Below, piece after piece: positions 10,244 to 20,864 of a DNA stretch of 64,000 nt (positions are counted from its first letter, which is position 1; each line of letters starts with the position of its first letter). The stretch covers positions 220,713,834-220,777,833 of the forward strand of contig CM071568.1 in the NCBI GenBank assembly GCA_036426205.1, given 5' to 3'. The DNA is from Ascaphus truei. Lineage: Eukaryota; Chordata; Amphibia; Anura; Ascaphidae. Below the pieces are notes generated by a model. That model worked only from the letters and a program-made list of their open reading frames with translations, had not been told where the DNA came from and did not search any database. The translations under genes were made by a program, and so were the position numbers.

Positions 10244-10282
10244 GGCTATTTGTTAGAATAAAAGCTGCCGCAGCAGTACATC
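10244..10282. repeat. relic of a Tigger-type MITE end
   Basis: cggctatttgttagaataaaagctgccg and the following agtaca resemble the right terminal repeat of the element at 27189-27536, where tgttcgaataaaagctgccg ends in gtactg. No matching left end was found nearby. Confidence 0.4.
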
Positions 10283-11482
10283 TTATCCCTGGTAAGAAGA
10301 GAAACCAACATTTTCACATCAGCCACTGAAGCATATCTTTTTTACCACCTTTGCAGAAGTGCTAATTTTACTCTATTTCCTAATTAACAACAGCAAATCC
10401 CATTTAAATATTAGGTGTCCAATTAAGATGAAACACCTTTTTTAATACTGTATATCAAAAGTATTCGACTAAAACATTCTTGCAACCAAGCATAGTTTTA
10501 ATTTAGTGTCATAGTCACTTCTTCAGAAGATTGACAGCAACTCCTAGAAAAGCTGACCCTAAATAAAATAAAAAAAACATTTTTTTTTCAGAGGAAAATG
10601 AGAGTAGGCATGTGATTGCAGGGAACAGCAAAGTGTAAATCAAAACTACTAGACTCATCTGCAGACGACAACAAATACTTGATCACAAAATGTAAATGGA
10701 ACAATGAAATCGAGAAAGCACTTTAATATCTTTCTGGTTTGTGCCTATGTTTTCATACACTATATAGTACACCCTGCTTTGTATAATGTTCTCAAAGAAT
10801 TTACAGTATCTGAACTCTCTCTACTAATATATCAGCATTCAGTGCCAATTGGTTTAACATTATTACATTACAGGGGTGTTGGGTTGGCTGGTTGGTATAC
10901 AGATCCCAGCTGAACTCTCTAAGGGATAAATCTTCAGTAGTGCATTACATTTTTAGTGTTACGTTATCGTCACTTAACGTATCGATATCCATAATGAGCA
11001 TCCCCTAAGGGGATGTGTTATGAATCTCTCGCGTTACCGCAAAAAATATTAAATTGATAAATTTGAATGGGCATTTTGCTTACTCATACGCAAATCGTAT
11101 GGTAAAGAGCAGTTTACCTAACAACAGAGATTCTCAGACCTCTGTTCATGTTAGCGCTTGGGAAAAATATTACGATATTTAAGCCCTTCCAAAAGCCGGC
11201 TTTGCAAACCTCCAGACCCTGATTATCATTGTGTTAATTCTACAAAGAGCCTACAATGAAAACGGGCAGGTCTTAAGTGGTACCAATGGGATTGTACTGA
11301 GTGTACGACTTTTCATTATGTGTAATACTAAGATATACTGTACTGTACATGGTGGAACATTTTAATTGCTGAAATAATTAAATGTAATGTTTTTACATAC
11401 AAATCTGCAGCTATTTACTTTTTTCTATTTGCTGCTGGAATCCTGGGGTGTGCCTGATCCATCGGGTGACAGCGCCTCCACC
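10283..11482. other. no recognised feature
   Basis: A/T-rich sequence without domains or clear repeats. The last part, just before 11483, resembles the internal side of a gypsy primer-binding region (cagcgcctccacc). Confidence 0.3.
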
Positions 11483-11935
11483 TGTACGGGATCCTACAAT
11501 GTGTGATAATCCCCTTACAGGACCCAATGCAATAAAACACACACCGTTATAAGTAACAGTTTACTGCATGTATAGAATAGCAATGGTACCAATCCCACCA
11601 CTAGGCCACTCACGACCGTGCCCTTCAACACACTGTCCTCACCTAGTAACACAGTCCCCAAATTACCTAGGGGCCCTTGGGCACCCAACCACCGTGGGGT
11701 CCACAAGAAACCACCCACCTAAATGTGTGAGACTACGCTGTCCCACTAGCGTCTGTACAATTGGTGCCCTTGTTGAGGTGAGGTACCTGCCGAGTGCTCC
11801 AGCACCTGGTAACGCCACAACGTAAGTATAGGTTCCACTGATCCAGTGACGGTTGTGGTCAGTGATGAGTCCACCTCTGCATTGGGTGGTGTCCAGCAGG
11901 AGGGTCCCATACTGAAGAGAGTCTCTCATATGTAG
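11483..11935 (-). repeat. divergent gypsy LTR relic with adjacent primer-site remnant
   Basis: Starts tgtacgggatcc directly after cagcgcctccacc, the same junction type as cagcgcctccaaa-tgtagccc at the 5' LTR of the 13.5-22.2 kb element. Inside, attggtgcccttgttg and ggtgtccagcaggagggtcc match ggtgcacttgttg and ggtgtccagcagtctggtcc of that LTR in the same order. The rest has diverged. The other end is not defined. Confidence 0.5.
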
Positions 11936-11948
11936 CTGATGGTCTGGT

Positions 11949-12026
11949 CAAAGCATCATAAGCCTGCATACCAACGTCAAGGTATAACCAATGCAATGCA
12001 ATGGTATGCAGGCTTATGACGCTTTG
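11949..12026. repeat. 78-bp near-perfect hairpin
   Basis: The left arm 11949-11973 and right arm 12002-12026 are reverse complements with one mismatch in 25 positions. The loop is 28 nt. It could be a tiny MITE relic or, if transcribed, a microRNA-precursor-like fold. Confidence 0.6.
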
Positions 12027-12595
12027 GGCAAAAGGTTTAACTAAATAACCAAGAAAATATTATTATTGAAGTATTTGTACTTTATACTTATTACCATATA
12101 TGTTTTGTCAATTGGATGTAGCATTGGGCACCCCTGTCTTTTGTTGTATACTCATGAGTTAAACCTGCTGCTAAGGGAAAACAGTGGACGGACAGGAGGG
12201 GAGGGTAGGTATTCACTTCTAATAACCCTGCTGGCACTGTGTCAATAAGCCGTTTCTTTCGTAGTGCTGGACGTAGAGAAACATTGTCCCAACTCTATTC
12301 TGTAGTGGTATTATAACTAGAGAATAACAGTAAGCGGACGGAGGGAAGGTCATGCCCTCATTATATCCCTGCACTTGTTACTATCTGCTCATGCCCAGTG
12401 AGCAACGGACAAGGGAGACCCGGAGCCTCAGCAGTGCTCTGTGCTGGCTTATTGCCAGGCTGTGTTCACCTCAGCGATACACAGAGAGTGAAATCGTAGT
12501 GGGAGGGACAAACTCCCAGTCCCTCCAAACTACCCCCATCCCAGACAGCTGCTGAGCCTAGGTCAGGTCAGTATCTCAGTCCTGGGCCCAAGTAA
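12027..12595. other. no recognised feature
   Basis: Mixed-composition DNA with no recognisable domain, LTR or terminal repeat. Confidence 0.3.
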
Positions 12596-12915
12596 ATGTG
12601 TGTGTGCTATTGGGGGAGTGGGGCTATTATGTGTATTGGGGGTTATGTGTATGGAGGGGGGTATTATGTGTATTGGGGGTTATTATGTGTATTGGGGTGA
12701 GGGAGGGCTATCATGTCATGTGTATTGGGGAGGGGTCTATTGAGTTTAGGGGGAATGGTGGGGGAGAGAGAGGTGAGAGGCGGAGATTGGGAAAGAGAGG
12801 TGAGAGTGGGATATTGGGAGAGAGAGGTGGAAGAGGGGGGTGAGAGGTGGGAGATGGCGGTATGGGAGAGAGGGGGGTCTCGCAAGTCTGACAATAAAGA
12901 TGGGGGGGGGGGGGA
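12596..12915. repeat. G-rich minisatellite
   Basis: Irregular copies of tattatgtgtattgggggt (12,600-12,730) pass into copies of gggagagagaggtgagag (12,760-12,880) and a G run near 12,905. Open frames here are low-complexity by-products. Confidence 0.6.
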
Positions 12916-13090
12916 GCAGTGGACTCTGTTGTCCTGGGTCCTATGAATATTGTCTGCGGCCCTGAACTCATGGGAGAGAACCTGAAAAACCCTGCACCAT
13001 GTCAAAGATAAAAATTTTAAACTTCTTTCTTTATTATTGCAAACCACAATTAGATAATCTCTCATCATAAAATGTTGGGAGATAAGGGCA

Positions 13091-13127
13091 CAGCCCTTGA
13101 AAAACCCTGTAGGGAGAAACATGCTGG
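13091..13127 (+). ncRNA. degenerate hammerhead-like fold (copy 1)
   Basis: cagcccttgaaaaaccctgt then agggagaaacatgctg. The outer arms CAGC/GCTG enclose a CTTGA-type strand, a CCCT/AGGG hairpin and GAAAC. This is the same layout as the copies at 35.1, 45.2 and 63.0 kb but with more changes in the core. It is probably inactive. Confidence 0.25.
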
Positions 13128-13513
13128 ACTATTCCTCCTATCTGTTTTTATTATCTCACAGTATTTTATGTTGAGGGATTATGATACGGTGGTTTGCGAC
13201 AATAAAGAAATACCTTTATATTTTACCTCTACTCTAACTCAGTGCTGAGTTTTTGTGGTTCTCTCTGCTGATTTGAGTTAACTATGATTAGCTCTGAACA
13301 TTCTAGCTTGTTTCAAGGATTTTCTTGGCGAACTTTTCAGCCAGTGTCTTTTTGTATCTACGAATGCACATAAGCGTTAAACCACAGTTCTACACATGCA
13401 TAATGTAATTTCATCCTAGATACAGAAGCACATGCTCTTTCGCATCTAATACAGCACCAGCTAATGGAGGTCATTTCCACATCAAAGGTGATTGGTCTAG
13501 CCACTCTGACCTG

Positions 13514-14610
13514 TGTAGCCCTTTTTCTGACGCCTCCCAAAGGGACTACTGGTCACTGTACACAACCTGCGGCTCCAGGAGATCTGAGCCTCCGCTAGCT
13601 GGGAGCCTGGGGTAACTATTCTAGCGCAGCACCTCCACTTACCCAGGATCCCCGTTATGCAAGATTCCCCTGGGCAAGAAACATACCACCACAGTGCGTG
13701 CAACCAAGTTTTACTATGCAATCATACCTTATACTCTATATGACATCACACATAACATATTCTTATACAATAATGCTAGTCTTGGCAGCAATACCTAACA
13801 CCGTTATAACTGCTATGGTCCTTATACTATAGTGGCTCAGCCACACCTCTAGGGAATATTGTCCTGTACAATAGTGGCTCAGCCAAGCTCTTATAGAGTA
13901 TTGTCCTTGTATTGTATTATGTGGTATAGGCTCAGTCCTCTAGCCACTCGCTAGTGTCCCTAAAGTGTTTAGCCTAAGGCGGGATCAGCGCCTGATGACC
14001 GGTGTTGGTGCACTTGTTGTTACAATATACCTTCCGGTCACGGCGGTGACCGGTACCTCTTCACAAAGGATCCGATGCCTCCGACCCTTGACCTCCAGAT
14101 GTCGCGGTGTCCAGCAGTCTGGTCCCAGATGACTGCAACCGGCCGCAACTCTGTGCTTTGTCCCTAACTAATGCATAGTAGGGTGACAATCACTTCCACT
14201 ACAGGGCGTCCCTGCAGTGCAGCAGCCTACTGTGACTCAGGGGATGCTCCTATGGGCCTAGTGTATCGCTCGGCCTATGCAGGCGGTCCACTGACCCCCT
14301 GCACTCACACTACCACTCCTCAGCTCTCCCCAGATCTCCTCTGACTAGCGTGGTCTCTCCCCACGCTTCCCTTTCCTGCTCCTGTCATCCTAGCCTTCTG
14401 ATTGGTTCTTTACATCAGTGACTGCCCAGGAGCTCATGGAGTTGTATTTTATCCATGGGAGCCTCTCTGCCTTAATCTGCACAGACACACAGCTATTACA
14501 TCATTGACTGCCTGTCTCACTCTGCTCTGACACACTGCAACACTGTTGCAGACACTACACAGGCCTCTCACTGAACAGAGTCAAACACCAACTGAACACA
14601 CATCCTTACA
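13514..14610 (-). repeat. 3' LTR of gypsy copy 2 (1097 bp)
   Basis: On plus it runs tgtagcccttttt to cacatccttaca. It aligns along its length with 20399-22202, once the 700-bp insertion there is removed. Confidence 0.9.
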
Positions 14611-14623
14611 TTCTCCCCCTTGC
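14611..14623 (-). promoter_or_regulatory. polypurine tract of gypsy copy 2
   Basis: On the minus strand caagggggagaa ends directly at the 3' LTR boundary. Confidence 0.7.
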
Positions 14624-14720
14624 AGAATCCAACGTCCCCGCTTGGGCTACACCTACATAACTATACACAGAATGTTATATAACCAAAAATAACGCAACAC
14701 AGTACATCTTACTTATTGCT

Positions 14721-15473
14721 CTATATTAAATTGCACAGTTCAGTGAACATTACCACTACCGACTGTACTCTGCGGCGAGCCCACTGCTGAGCCTCATAAT
14801 GGGGTACCCCAAATTGATCATAAGCCATCCTCATTGGAGGTTCACCAGCTCTTTGGCTTCTGCGAATTTGTTCTTCAGCTACCTCCTCTGGAGAGTAGCA
14901 ATTCCCATTTGGCATTTCCAACTCTGCCCTTGAGGGGCTTGGTAAGTCTACAAAGTCTCTTTGTGGCATAAAGCACGGGCTCTGTGGATCTAGCGGCTGG
15001 CTCATTGGAGTCAGCGTCTCTGTCGTCGGACCAAGGGGCTCTTTACCCGTAGCTCCTTCGGGAGATGCCCCCGCGGCCGGAAGGCCCATTTGAGAGGTTC
15101 CCTCCATAGGATTCTCAGAGGTGGCATTTATTACAATCTCTTGGCCAACCTCTGTATTTTCATCTTCTCCATCTATTGAAACAGTGGGCACTTCCAATTC
15201 GTTGTCCCCTACTTGAGGTATGGGGAGCAGATGATTCCTATGCCATACCTTTACCCGGCCTTCTGAATCCTTGATGCGGTACACCGGGAGGCCAGGCATC
15301 TGTGATTCTACCTCATACACTCCATTTCTCCACCGATCAGCCAATTTGTGCTTCCCTGGAATGCCTAAATTACGAAGAACAGCATCCCCCGGGCGAATCT
15401 CTTTATGCCTCACCTTGTGGTCATAGCGTCTTTTGTTGCTTGCATTTAATTGCGCCGTCGTCTTTTCCGCCAA
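14721..15473 (-). pseudogene. gypsy pol C-terminal tail, 250 codons
   Basis: Contains KRRYDHKVRHKEIRPGDAV, LADRWRNGVYEVESQMPGL, RIKDSEGRVKVWHRNHLLP and a long acidic Pro/Ser-rich tail with EEQIRRSQRAGEPP and YDQFGVPHYEAQQWA. It is the integrase C-terminal domain plus extension, homologous to 3862-4581. It is in a different frame from the integrase ORF upstream, with the break near 15,500. No chromodomain was seen. Confidence 0.75.
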
Positions 15474-15515
15474 TTTATAGGCCTGCTGTAGACTGTCTTG
15501 TAGTCTTTGTACATA

Positions 15516-16514
15516 TCAGAAATGTGTCCTGTTGGATACTCCATCGGTAGATATCCGCAGTCGCACATCCACGGGCAGTCTAGCTTCCCTTCCAAACATC
15601 AAGAAGTATGGAGTATACCCGGTAGACTCGTGGCGAGTACAGTTATATGCATGCACCAGTGTCTCCACATGCTTGCTCCACTCCGTCTTCTGAGAGCCTG
15701 TTAGTGTTCCCAGCATGTCAAGTAGCGTGCGGTTGAACCGTTCAGGCATAATATCTCCTTCTGGGTGGTACGGGGTCGTTCGTGACTTAGCTATATTTAG
15801 CAACTTCAGCAGTTCTCTAATGAGAGTGCTCTCGAAATCTCGGCCTTGATCCGAATGTAGCCGGTTCGGTAATCCATAATGAATGAAGTATTTTTCCCAT
15901 AATACTCTAGCCACAGTCACCGCTCGTTGATCTTTGGTGGGGAATGCTTGGGCGTATCTTGTGTAGTGGTCCGTAATCACTAGTACATTACCGATGCCCC
16001 GGCAGTCTGGCTCGATGCATAAGAAGTCCATGCACACCAAATCCATGGGGCCGGAGCTTTTCAAATGTGCCATGGGGGCAGCCCGAGTGGGGAGAGTCTT
16101 CCTCTGTATGCAGCGGGTACACTGTCGGCAATGCAATTCCACAGATTCTCTCATCTTCGGCCAGTAGAATCGGTCCCGAAGTAACCCGAATGTTTTGTCG
16201 ACACCCAGGTGGCCATGATCATCGTGTAGGACCCTAAGGACCATATTCTGCAGAATCTTGGGCAGGAATCGCTGTCGCCGGTAGGGATGATTATGGTAGC
16301 GTATGACCCAATACAGGAGGCAATTGTCCAGTTCGAATTTCCCGAACTCGTTCAACAAGAGTTTCACCAATTCTCTGGGGGCTTGCTTAAGAATAGAGGG
16401 GTTTCCTTGCTGCAGGGCTTGGCGAGCTAATTCTACCACTGGGTCTTGAATTTGATGCTGCACTAGCTCATTCCAGGAGATAATTTTGTCTTCCGTAAGG
16501 TTCATTCCCTCCAT
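15516..16514 (-). pseudogene. gypsy integrase, 332 codons
   Basis: Has the zinc-binding HDDHGHLG and CRQCTRC, then the DDE triad: VCMDFLCIEP, HSDQGRDFES and MPERFNRTL. Later it reads TPYFLMFGREARLPVD. This inserts the DNA copy into chromosomes in the Ty3 family. The catalytic residues are all present, so damage in this part is limited to the frame breaks at both ends (near 16,550 and 15,500). Confidence 0.85.
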
Positions 16515-17949
16515 GCCTCGGTAGGCCCGAGGAACAGCACGGGATTGACACCCTAATGAGTCGGCTACTCAGCTCCCAGAATGCGACCTGATCGGCGATT
16601 ACTGCAGCTATGGAGCATAGAGCACGTATACCAGGCCCAGGAATTTCTTCCCACATCTCCTCATCCAGGACAGGCTGGAGCCCCGGTCTTCGTGACAAAG
16701 CATCGGCCCCTACGTTGGTGGGCCCTGGTTTATACTTGAGGTTGAAACGGTAGTTGGCCAGCGCCGCCAACCACCGATGACCTGTCGCATCTAATTTGGC
16801 GGATGTGTTAATGTATGTCATTGGATCATTGTCTGTCCAGACTTCAAACTGTACCCCATACAAGTAATCGTGTAACTTGTCCACTACTGCCCATTTGAGG
16901 GCTAGGAACTCCAGCTTGTGGACAGGATAGTTCTGTTCACTTGGGGTCAAGCTTCGACTCGCATATGCCACGGGGCGGAGCCCTGTGTCATGTTTCTGGT
17001 GCAACACTGCTCCCAGTCCACTAAAACTGGCATCCACGTGTAGCACGTATTCGCGGTCAGGATCGGCATAGGCCAGTACTGGGGCCTGCGTTAGACTGGC
17101 TTTCAGTTTCAAGAACGCTTGCTCACAAGCAGGGGTCCATTTCTCTCCAAAGGGCGTTTGCGCCGTGATGTTTTTCCTGCCCGTATCCTCAGGATAGATC
17201 TTTAAAAGGTTATTCAGGAGCTTAGCTTTGCTTGAGTAGCCCTCCACGAAACGCCGATAGTAGCCACAGAACCCCAGGAAGGATCGGAGTTCTTGGACGT
17301 TACTGGGCCTGGGCCAATTCACTACGGCCTCTATCTTCCCTGGGTCGGTGGATATCCCTTCAGCTGATACAATGTGGCCCACGTAAGTCACGGACGTGCG
17401 GCAAAATTTACATTTATCCAGAGACAGTTTGAGTCCCTCCTTCTGAAGTCGATCCAACACCTTCATTAGCCGCTCCTCGTGCTCCTCCAACGTTTTCCCG
17501 AACACTATAATGTCATCCAAGTACACTAAGCATTCTTGTGGGTTCATGTCTCCCAGGGTCTGTTCCATTAACCTCTGAAAGGTGGCAAGGGCCCCGCAGA
17601 TCCCTTGTTGCATGCGGGTGAACTGGTAGAACCCTAGCGGACAGATGAAGGCTGTTCTCTCCTGGTCTTCCAAATCCATAGGCACTTGATAGTATCCCGA
17701 CCTCAAATCTAGTACACTGAACCATTTACTTCCCGTCAAGGCGATCAGAAGGTCCTCAATGCGTGGGAGGGTATACTGATCAGGTACCGTACGATTGTTC
17801 AGTGTCCTATAGTCTACGCATAGACGTACCGTCCCATTCTTCTTGCGGACCACCACGATGGGAGAGGCGTACGGACTGCGTGATCCTTGAACGATACCAG
17901 CTTTCTCCATTTCGGCTAGTAAAACGCTACCGGAACTGGGCGGTGTCAT
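16468..17949 (-). pseudogene. gypsy reverse transcriptase and RNase H, 493 codons
   Basis: Motifs in order: SPYASPIVVVRKKNG, VRLCVDYRTLNN, FSVLDLRSGYYQV, QQGICGALATFQRLM, YLDDIIVF (catalytic), FLGFCGYYRRFVEGY, then RNase H with VLHVDASFSGLGAVLHQ, VWTDNDPMTYI and GADALSRRPG. The core is intact, including the YLDD aspartates. Compared with copy 1, about 70 bp encoding the segment just before the fingers appear lost near 17,945, where the frame also changes. Another frame break follows near 16,560. Confidence 0.85.
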
Positions 17950-18324
17950 TCATCCAATGGTGTGGCGGGCGCTGCGACTGCACCACACATCCATATCACT
18001 CGTGGAGAACACCTCTCGTCGTTCTCCTAGCTTGGTCTGCAGTCTTTTTCTCCAGTCCTCCGTTAGCGGCGAATCTCCGAAGTCAAATGCCAACAGGGGA
18101 GTTACTGCATGGGTGGTGGCCTCCGGTCGTTCCTCTACGGCCTTCTTTTCGGGTATCACGGGATAGATTCTACCCAGAGGCTGCCGACGATCAATGCACA
18201 TGGGGTACGGGGAGATGTTCTGCACATATACCCAGGTTCTATTCGGAATTTTCCCCGGCCATTTCTTCACTGAAGCTAATATTTCATAGCCAAGCCGCTG
18301 ATCATCCCGTGCCGTGCTCTCCAA
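17950..18324 (-). pseudogene. gypsy protease-RT linker
   Basis: Reads YVQNISPYPMCIDRRQPLG, LAFDFGDSPLTEDWRKRL and STSDMDVWCSRSARHTIG, matching the linker in copy 1 (YVQNISPFPMDID, FNFGDS). It forms a separate frame between the protease and RT segments. Confidence 0.65.
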
Positions 18325-18343
18325 TGAGAATAGCTCCGGACGT

Positions 18344-18532
18344 CTAGTTGCAGGCCACGATCATCATTCTCCCTTCCCCGGTAGGGATCTGGGTCACGCC
18401 CCACTCTTGACTGTACAGCATTCCATGCTCCTCTTCAGTCGCGATTTTACCGCAAGCCTCTTGTAGTGCCGGACACGTAGCGAGAGCCAGCAATGGGGCT
18501 TCGCCCGCTTCTTGTAAGTACATGCGGATCAC
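18344..18532 (-). pseudogene. gypsy protease C-terminal extension
   Basis: Starts MIRMYLQEAGEAPLLALA just after the protease ORF stop at 18536-18538. Copy 1 has a CAA codon at the equivalent place (TNTDIVQAEIRA), so the TAA here looks like a single base change. The next frame break is near 18,335. Confidence 0.6.
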
Positions 18533-18535
18533 CGA

Positions 18536-20164
18536 TTACACAATGTCGGTGTTGGTTCCCATGATTATCGGGGCACTGGGGTGGTCTTGTGGTTCTGGAC
18601 ACACTAAGGCTTCCACTTCCATGGAGTGGTGCTTACCGGTGTTCAGCTGGGGAATGTCCAGATGTACCTTCACCACTCCATCGATGGGGTAATCTTTGTG
18701 ACTCAACCATCTCAACCGTAAAGAGTCAGCAGATAACAGCGGCAGCCGGTGTAAGTGTTGATCGTAGAAGGGCCGATACACTATGGTCACCTGAGAACCC
18801 GTATCCATCAACGCAGAAGCATAGATGCCTTCAATCACTACCCAGACAATGGCGGCTGGTCCGATCCGATTACTCGTCGAAGCCTGGGCCACGGCTCCGC
18901 CGTCCTGGGGAGTACACAGCATGGACTTGGCCGGTCGAGACGCCGTTTTCCGTAGGGAGGGGCAGCGCGCCCGAAGATGCCCCATCTTTCCACAAGCATA
19001 ACACCGGAGTTGACTGAGGTAGGCAGCATCTCGCACAGGTGGCGAGTTTCGTCCCAACACAGGGCGCTCCCGGGCAGCTGTCGACGCCCCCGAGTCCTCC
19101 TTGTCGGGGTCCCCACTCTCGCACGTCTCAGCTTTAGCTTCCGACCTGTTGGTGTCCTTGTTCCCACTCGATGCCTTCTTCCCTGGGGTTAAGTCACGCC
19201 CCAGCAGCACAGTCTCATGTGCTTGGACCCGGTCCATTAGGTCATTAAACGCCAAGGCTTGTCCGGGTACGAGGCAGCCGCTGACACGTACGGACACTGG
19301 ATGCAGTGGCAGGAGCCCCCTCAGTAGATGGGTGGTGAGCAGTCTGTCGACATCCACCTTTGGCACCACCCCCTTTCTCACCAGAGTCCACAGATCCAGA
19401 TGCAGACCTCTAAGGAAGTTGGACACCATTTCTCCATCTTTCTGAGCCAGAGCATGGAACTTGGCCATCAGGGCATAGGCATCCACAGGGACCCCATAGG
19501 TCTTGGTAAGGCAGTAAATGAGGCCCGCCGCATCAGCGTCCGGGTGGTCATCCCGATAGCAACGCACCATGTGGGACGCTGGGGGTCGCAGACATTCAAC
19601 GATACGCTGCCTCCGGATGGCATCGGTGCAGGACCATTCAGGAAGTACCTGTTCCGTGTGATCCAGCCACTCTTCAAATACAACTTCTCCCAGGGGCGTG
19701 GGTTTGTCACCTGAAAATGCCTTTAACTTCCGATATTGGTGGGCCTGTGTGGAGTGGTGGACAGCTTCTGCAAGCACAGGGATAGAGGCATTATCCAGCA
19801 GGCTACCCCCTGCTGGGGAGTAGGCGTCTAGTCTTGACATACTGATTCTACTTAATGCGGGCCTCATGGCGGAGGGGGTGAATGAAGTGCCTAGGCCCAT
19901 TGCAGCAGGCCATCGAGGGTTCAAACTGTTCTCAGGGGTGCGATCAGAGCTGCTAGTGACGGCGCCTAACGAGCCGGGATATCCCCTCTGTGGTGTGGAC
20001 GCAGCCAGTGGCTCGGTGGAATCCACTTGCACTATTGGACAGTGTATGCCGGGAGCCTCGGGTAGCAATAGTACTAAGGGCAGGGCTTTGGGGCATATGT
20101 CCTGTTCAGTGACATATAGTATATTGCGCCAAATCTGTTCCTGGTCGTAATAGTGATCTTGCAC
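18536..20164 (-). CDS. PNMA-like gag and retropepsin, 542 codons
   Basis: The capsid-like core at residues about 140-275 has KLKAFSGDKPTPLGEVVFEEW and ECLRPPASHMVRCYR, then LLRGLLPLHPVSVRV. That is the pattern of PNMA and ZCCHC12/18 proteins (L-xFSG, E-FE-WL, LRGxA). A CCHC zinc knuckle CYACGKMGHLRARC follows near residue 390, for RNA binding. A retropepsin motif ALMDTGSQVTIVY near residue 455 gives the catalytic aspartate. Gag and protease are thus fused in one frame. The N-terminal start shown is only the first ATG in this frame. The upstream frame at 20074-20319 carries the missing N-terminal domain. Confidence 0.75.
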   Translation of the reverse strand: MQDHYYDQEQIWRNILYVTEQDICPKALPLVLLLPEAPGIHCPIVQVDSTEPLAASTPQRGYPGSLGAVTSSSDRTPENSLNPRWPAAMGLGTSFTPSAMRPALSRISMSRLDAYSPAGGSLLDNASIPVLAEAVHHSTQAHQYRKLKAFSGDKPTPLGEVVFEEWLDHTEQVLPEWSCTDAIRRQRIVECLRPPASHMVRCYRDDHPDADAAGLIYCLTKTYGVPVDAYALMAKFHALAQKDGEMVSNFLRGLHLDLWTLVRKGVVPKVDVDRLLTTHLLRGLLPLHPVSVRVSGCLVPGQALAFNDLMDRVQAHETVLLGRDLTPGKKASSGNKDTNRSEAKAETCESGDPDKEDSGASTAARERPVLGRNSPPVRDAAYLSQLRCYACGKMGHLRARCPSLRKTASRPAKSMLCTPQDGGAVAQASTSNRIGPAAIVWVVIEGIYASALMDTGSQVTIVYRPFYDQHLHRLPLLSADSLRLRWLSHKDYPIDGVVKVHLDIPQLNTGKHHSMEVEALVCPEPQDHPSAPIIMGTNTDIV

Positions 20165-20319
20165 TCGGGCATGTCCATGAGCGGGAGTTTCCTGACATGT
20201 TCGGTCACGGTGCCTAGGGAGAGGATGGCGGGAACATGTCCAAGGCCAAAAGCACGTGTCAGGGGAATTTCATGCCGCTGGGCCCACTTGCGCACCTCGG
20301 GCTGCGAGGGCACAAACAT
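20074..20319 (-). pseudogene. gag N-terminal RRM-like segment in a second frame
   Basis: Reads VRKWAQRHEIPLTRAFGLGH, VPAILSLGTVTEHVRKLPLM and DMPECKITITTRNRFG. The start of PNMA proteins has a similar short RRM-like fold (W-G-DP--AFLVxGVP, then a helix and KILG). The following part of that fold (YVTEQDICPKALP) is in the frame of the gag ORF, so a one-base shift near 20,160 splits it. Confidence 0.5.
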
Positions 20320-20380
20320 GATGAAAAAAAAACTTGTTGCACAATTGAGAAAAATATATGGGGCACCCCAGGTCTAAGAT

Positions 20381-20396
20381 CTCAGCAGCGCCTCCA
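20381..20396 (-). promoter_or_regulatory. candidate primer-binding site of gypsy copy 2
   Basis: On the minus strand tggaggcgctgctgag lies two bases inside the 5' LTR. TGG at its start is expected for pairing with a tRNA CCA end. I could not assign the tRNA. A closely similar tggaggcgctg lies beside the LTR relic at 11483. Confidence 0.45.
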
Positions 20397-20864
20397 AATG
20401 TAGCCCTTTTTCTGACACCCCCAAAGGGACTACTGGTCACTGTACACAACCTGCGGCTCCAGGAGATCTGAGCCTCCGCTAGCTGGAAGTCTGGGGTAAC
20501 TATTCTAGCGCAGAGCCTCCACTTACCCAGAATCCCCGTTATGCAAGATTCCCCTGGGCAAGAAACATACCACCACATTGCGTGCAACCAAGTTTTACAA
20601 TGCAATCATATCTTATACTCTATATGACATCACACATAACATATTCTTATACTATAATGCTAGTCTTGGCAGCAATACCTAACACCGTTATAACTGCTAC
20701 GGTCCTTATACTATAGTGGCTTGGCCACACCTCTAGGGAATATTGTCCTGTACAATAGTAGCTCAGCCACGCTCTTATAGAGTATTGTCCTTGTATTGTA
20801 TTATGTGGTATAGGCTCAGTCCTCTAGCCACTCGCTAGTGTCCCTAAAGAGTTTAGCCTAAGGC

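Noticed and set aside
12664..13122. 152-codon minus frame
   Set aside because: Covers a G-rich minisatellite; Pro/Ser/Leu repeats are compositional.
14721..15473. Chromodomain at the gypsy integrase C terminus
   Set aside because: The sequence has the GPY/F-like LADRWR...MPGL block but no aromatic-cage chromodomain pattern.
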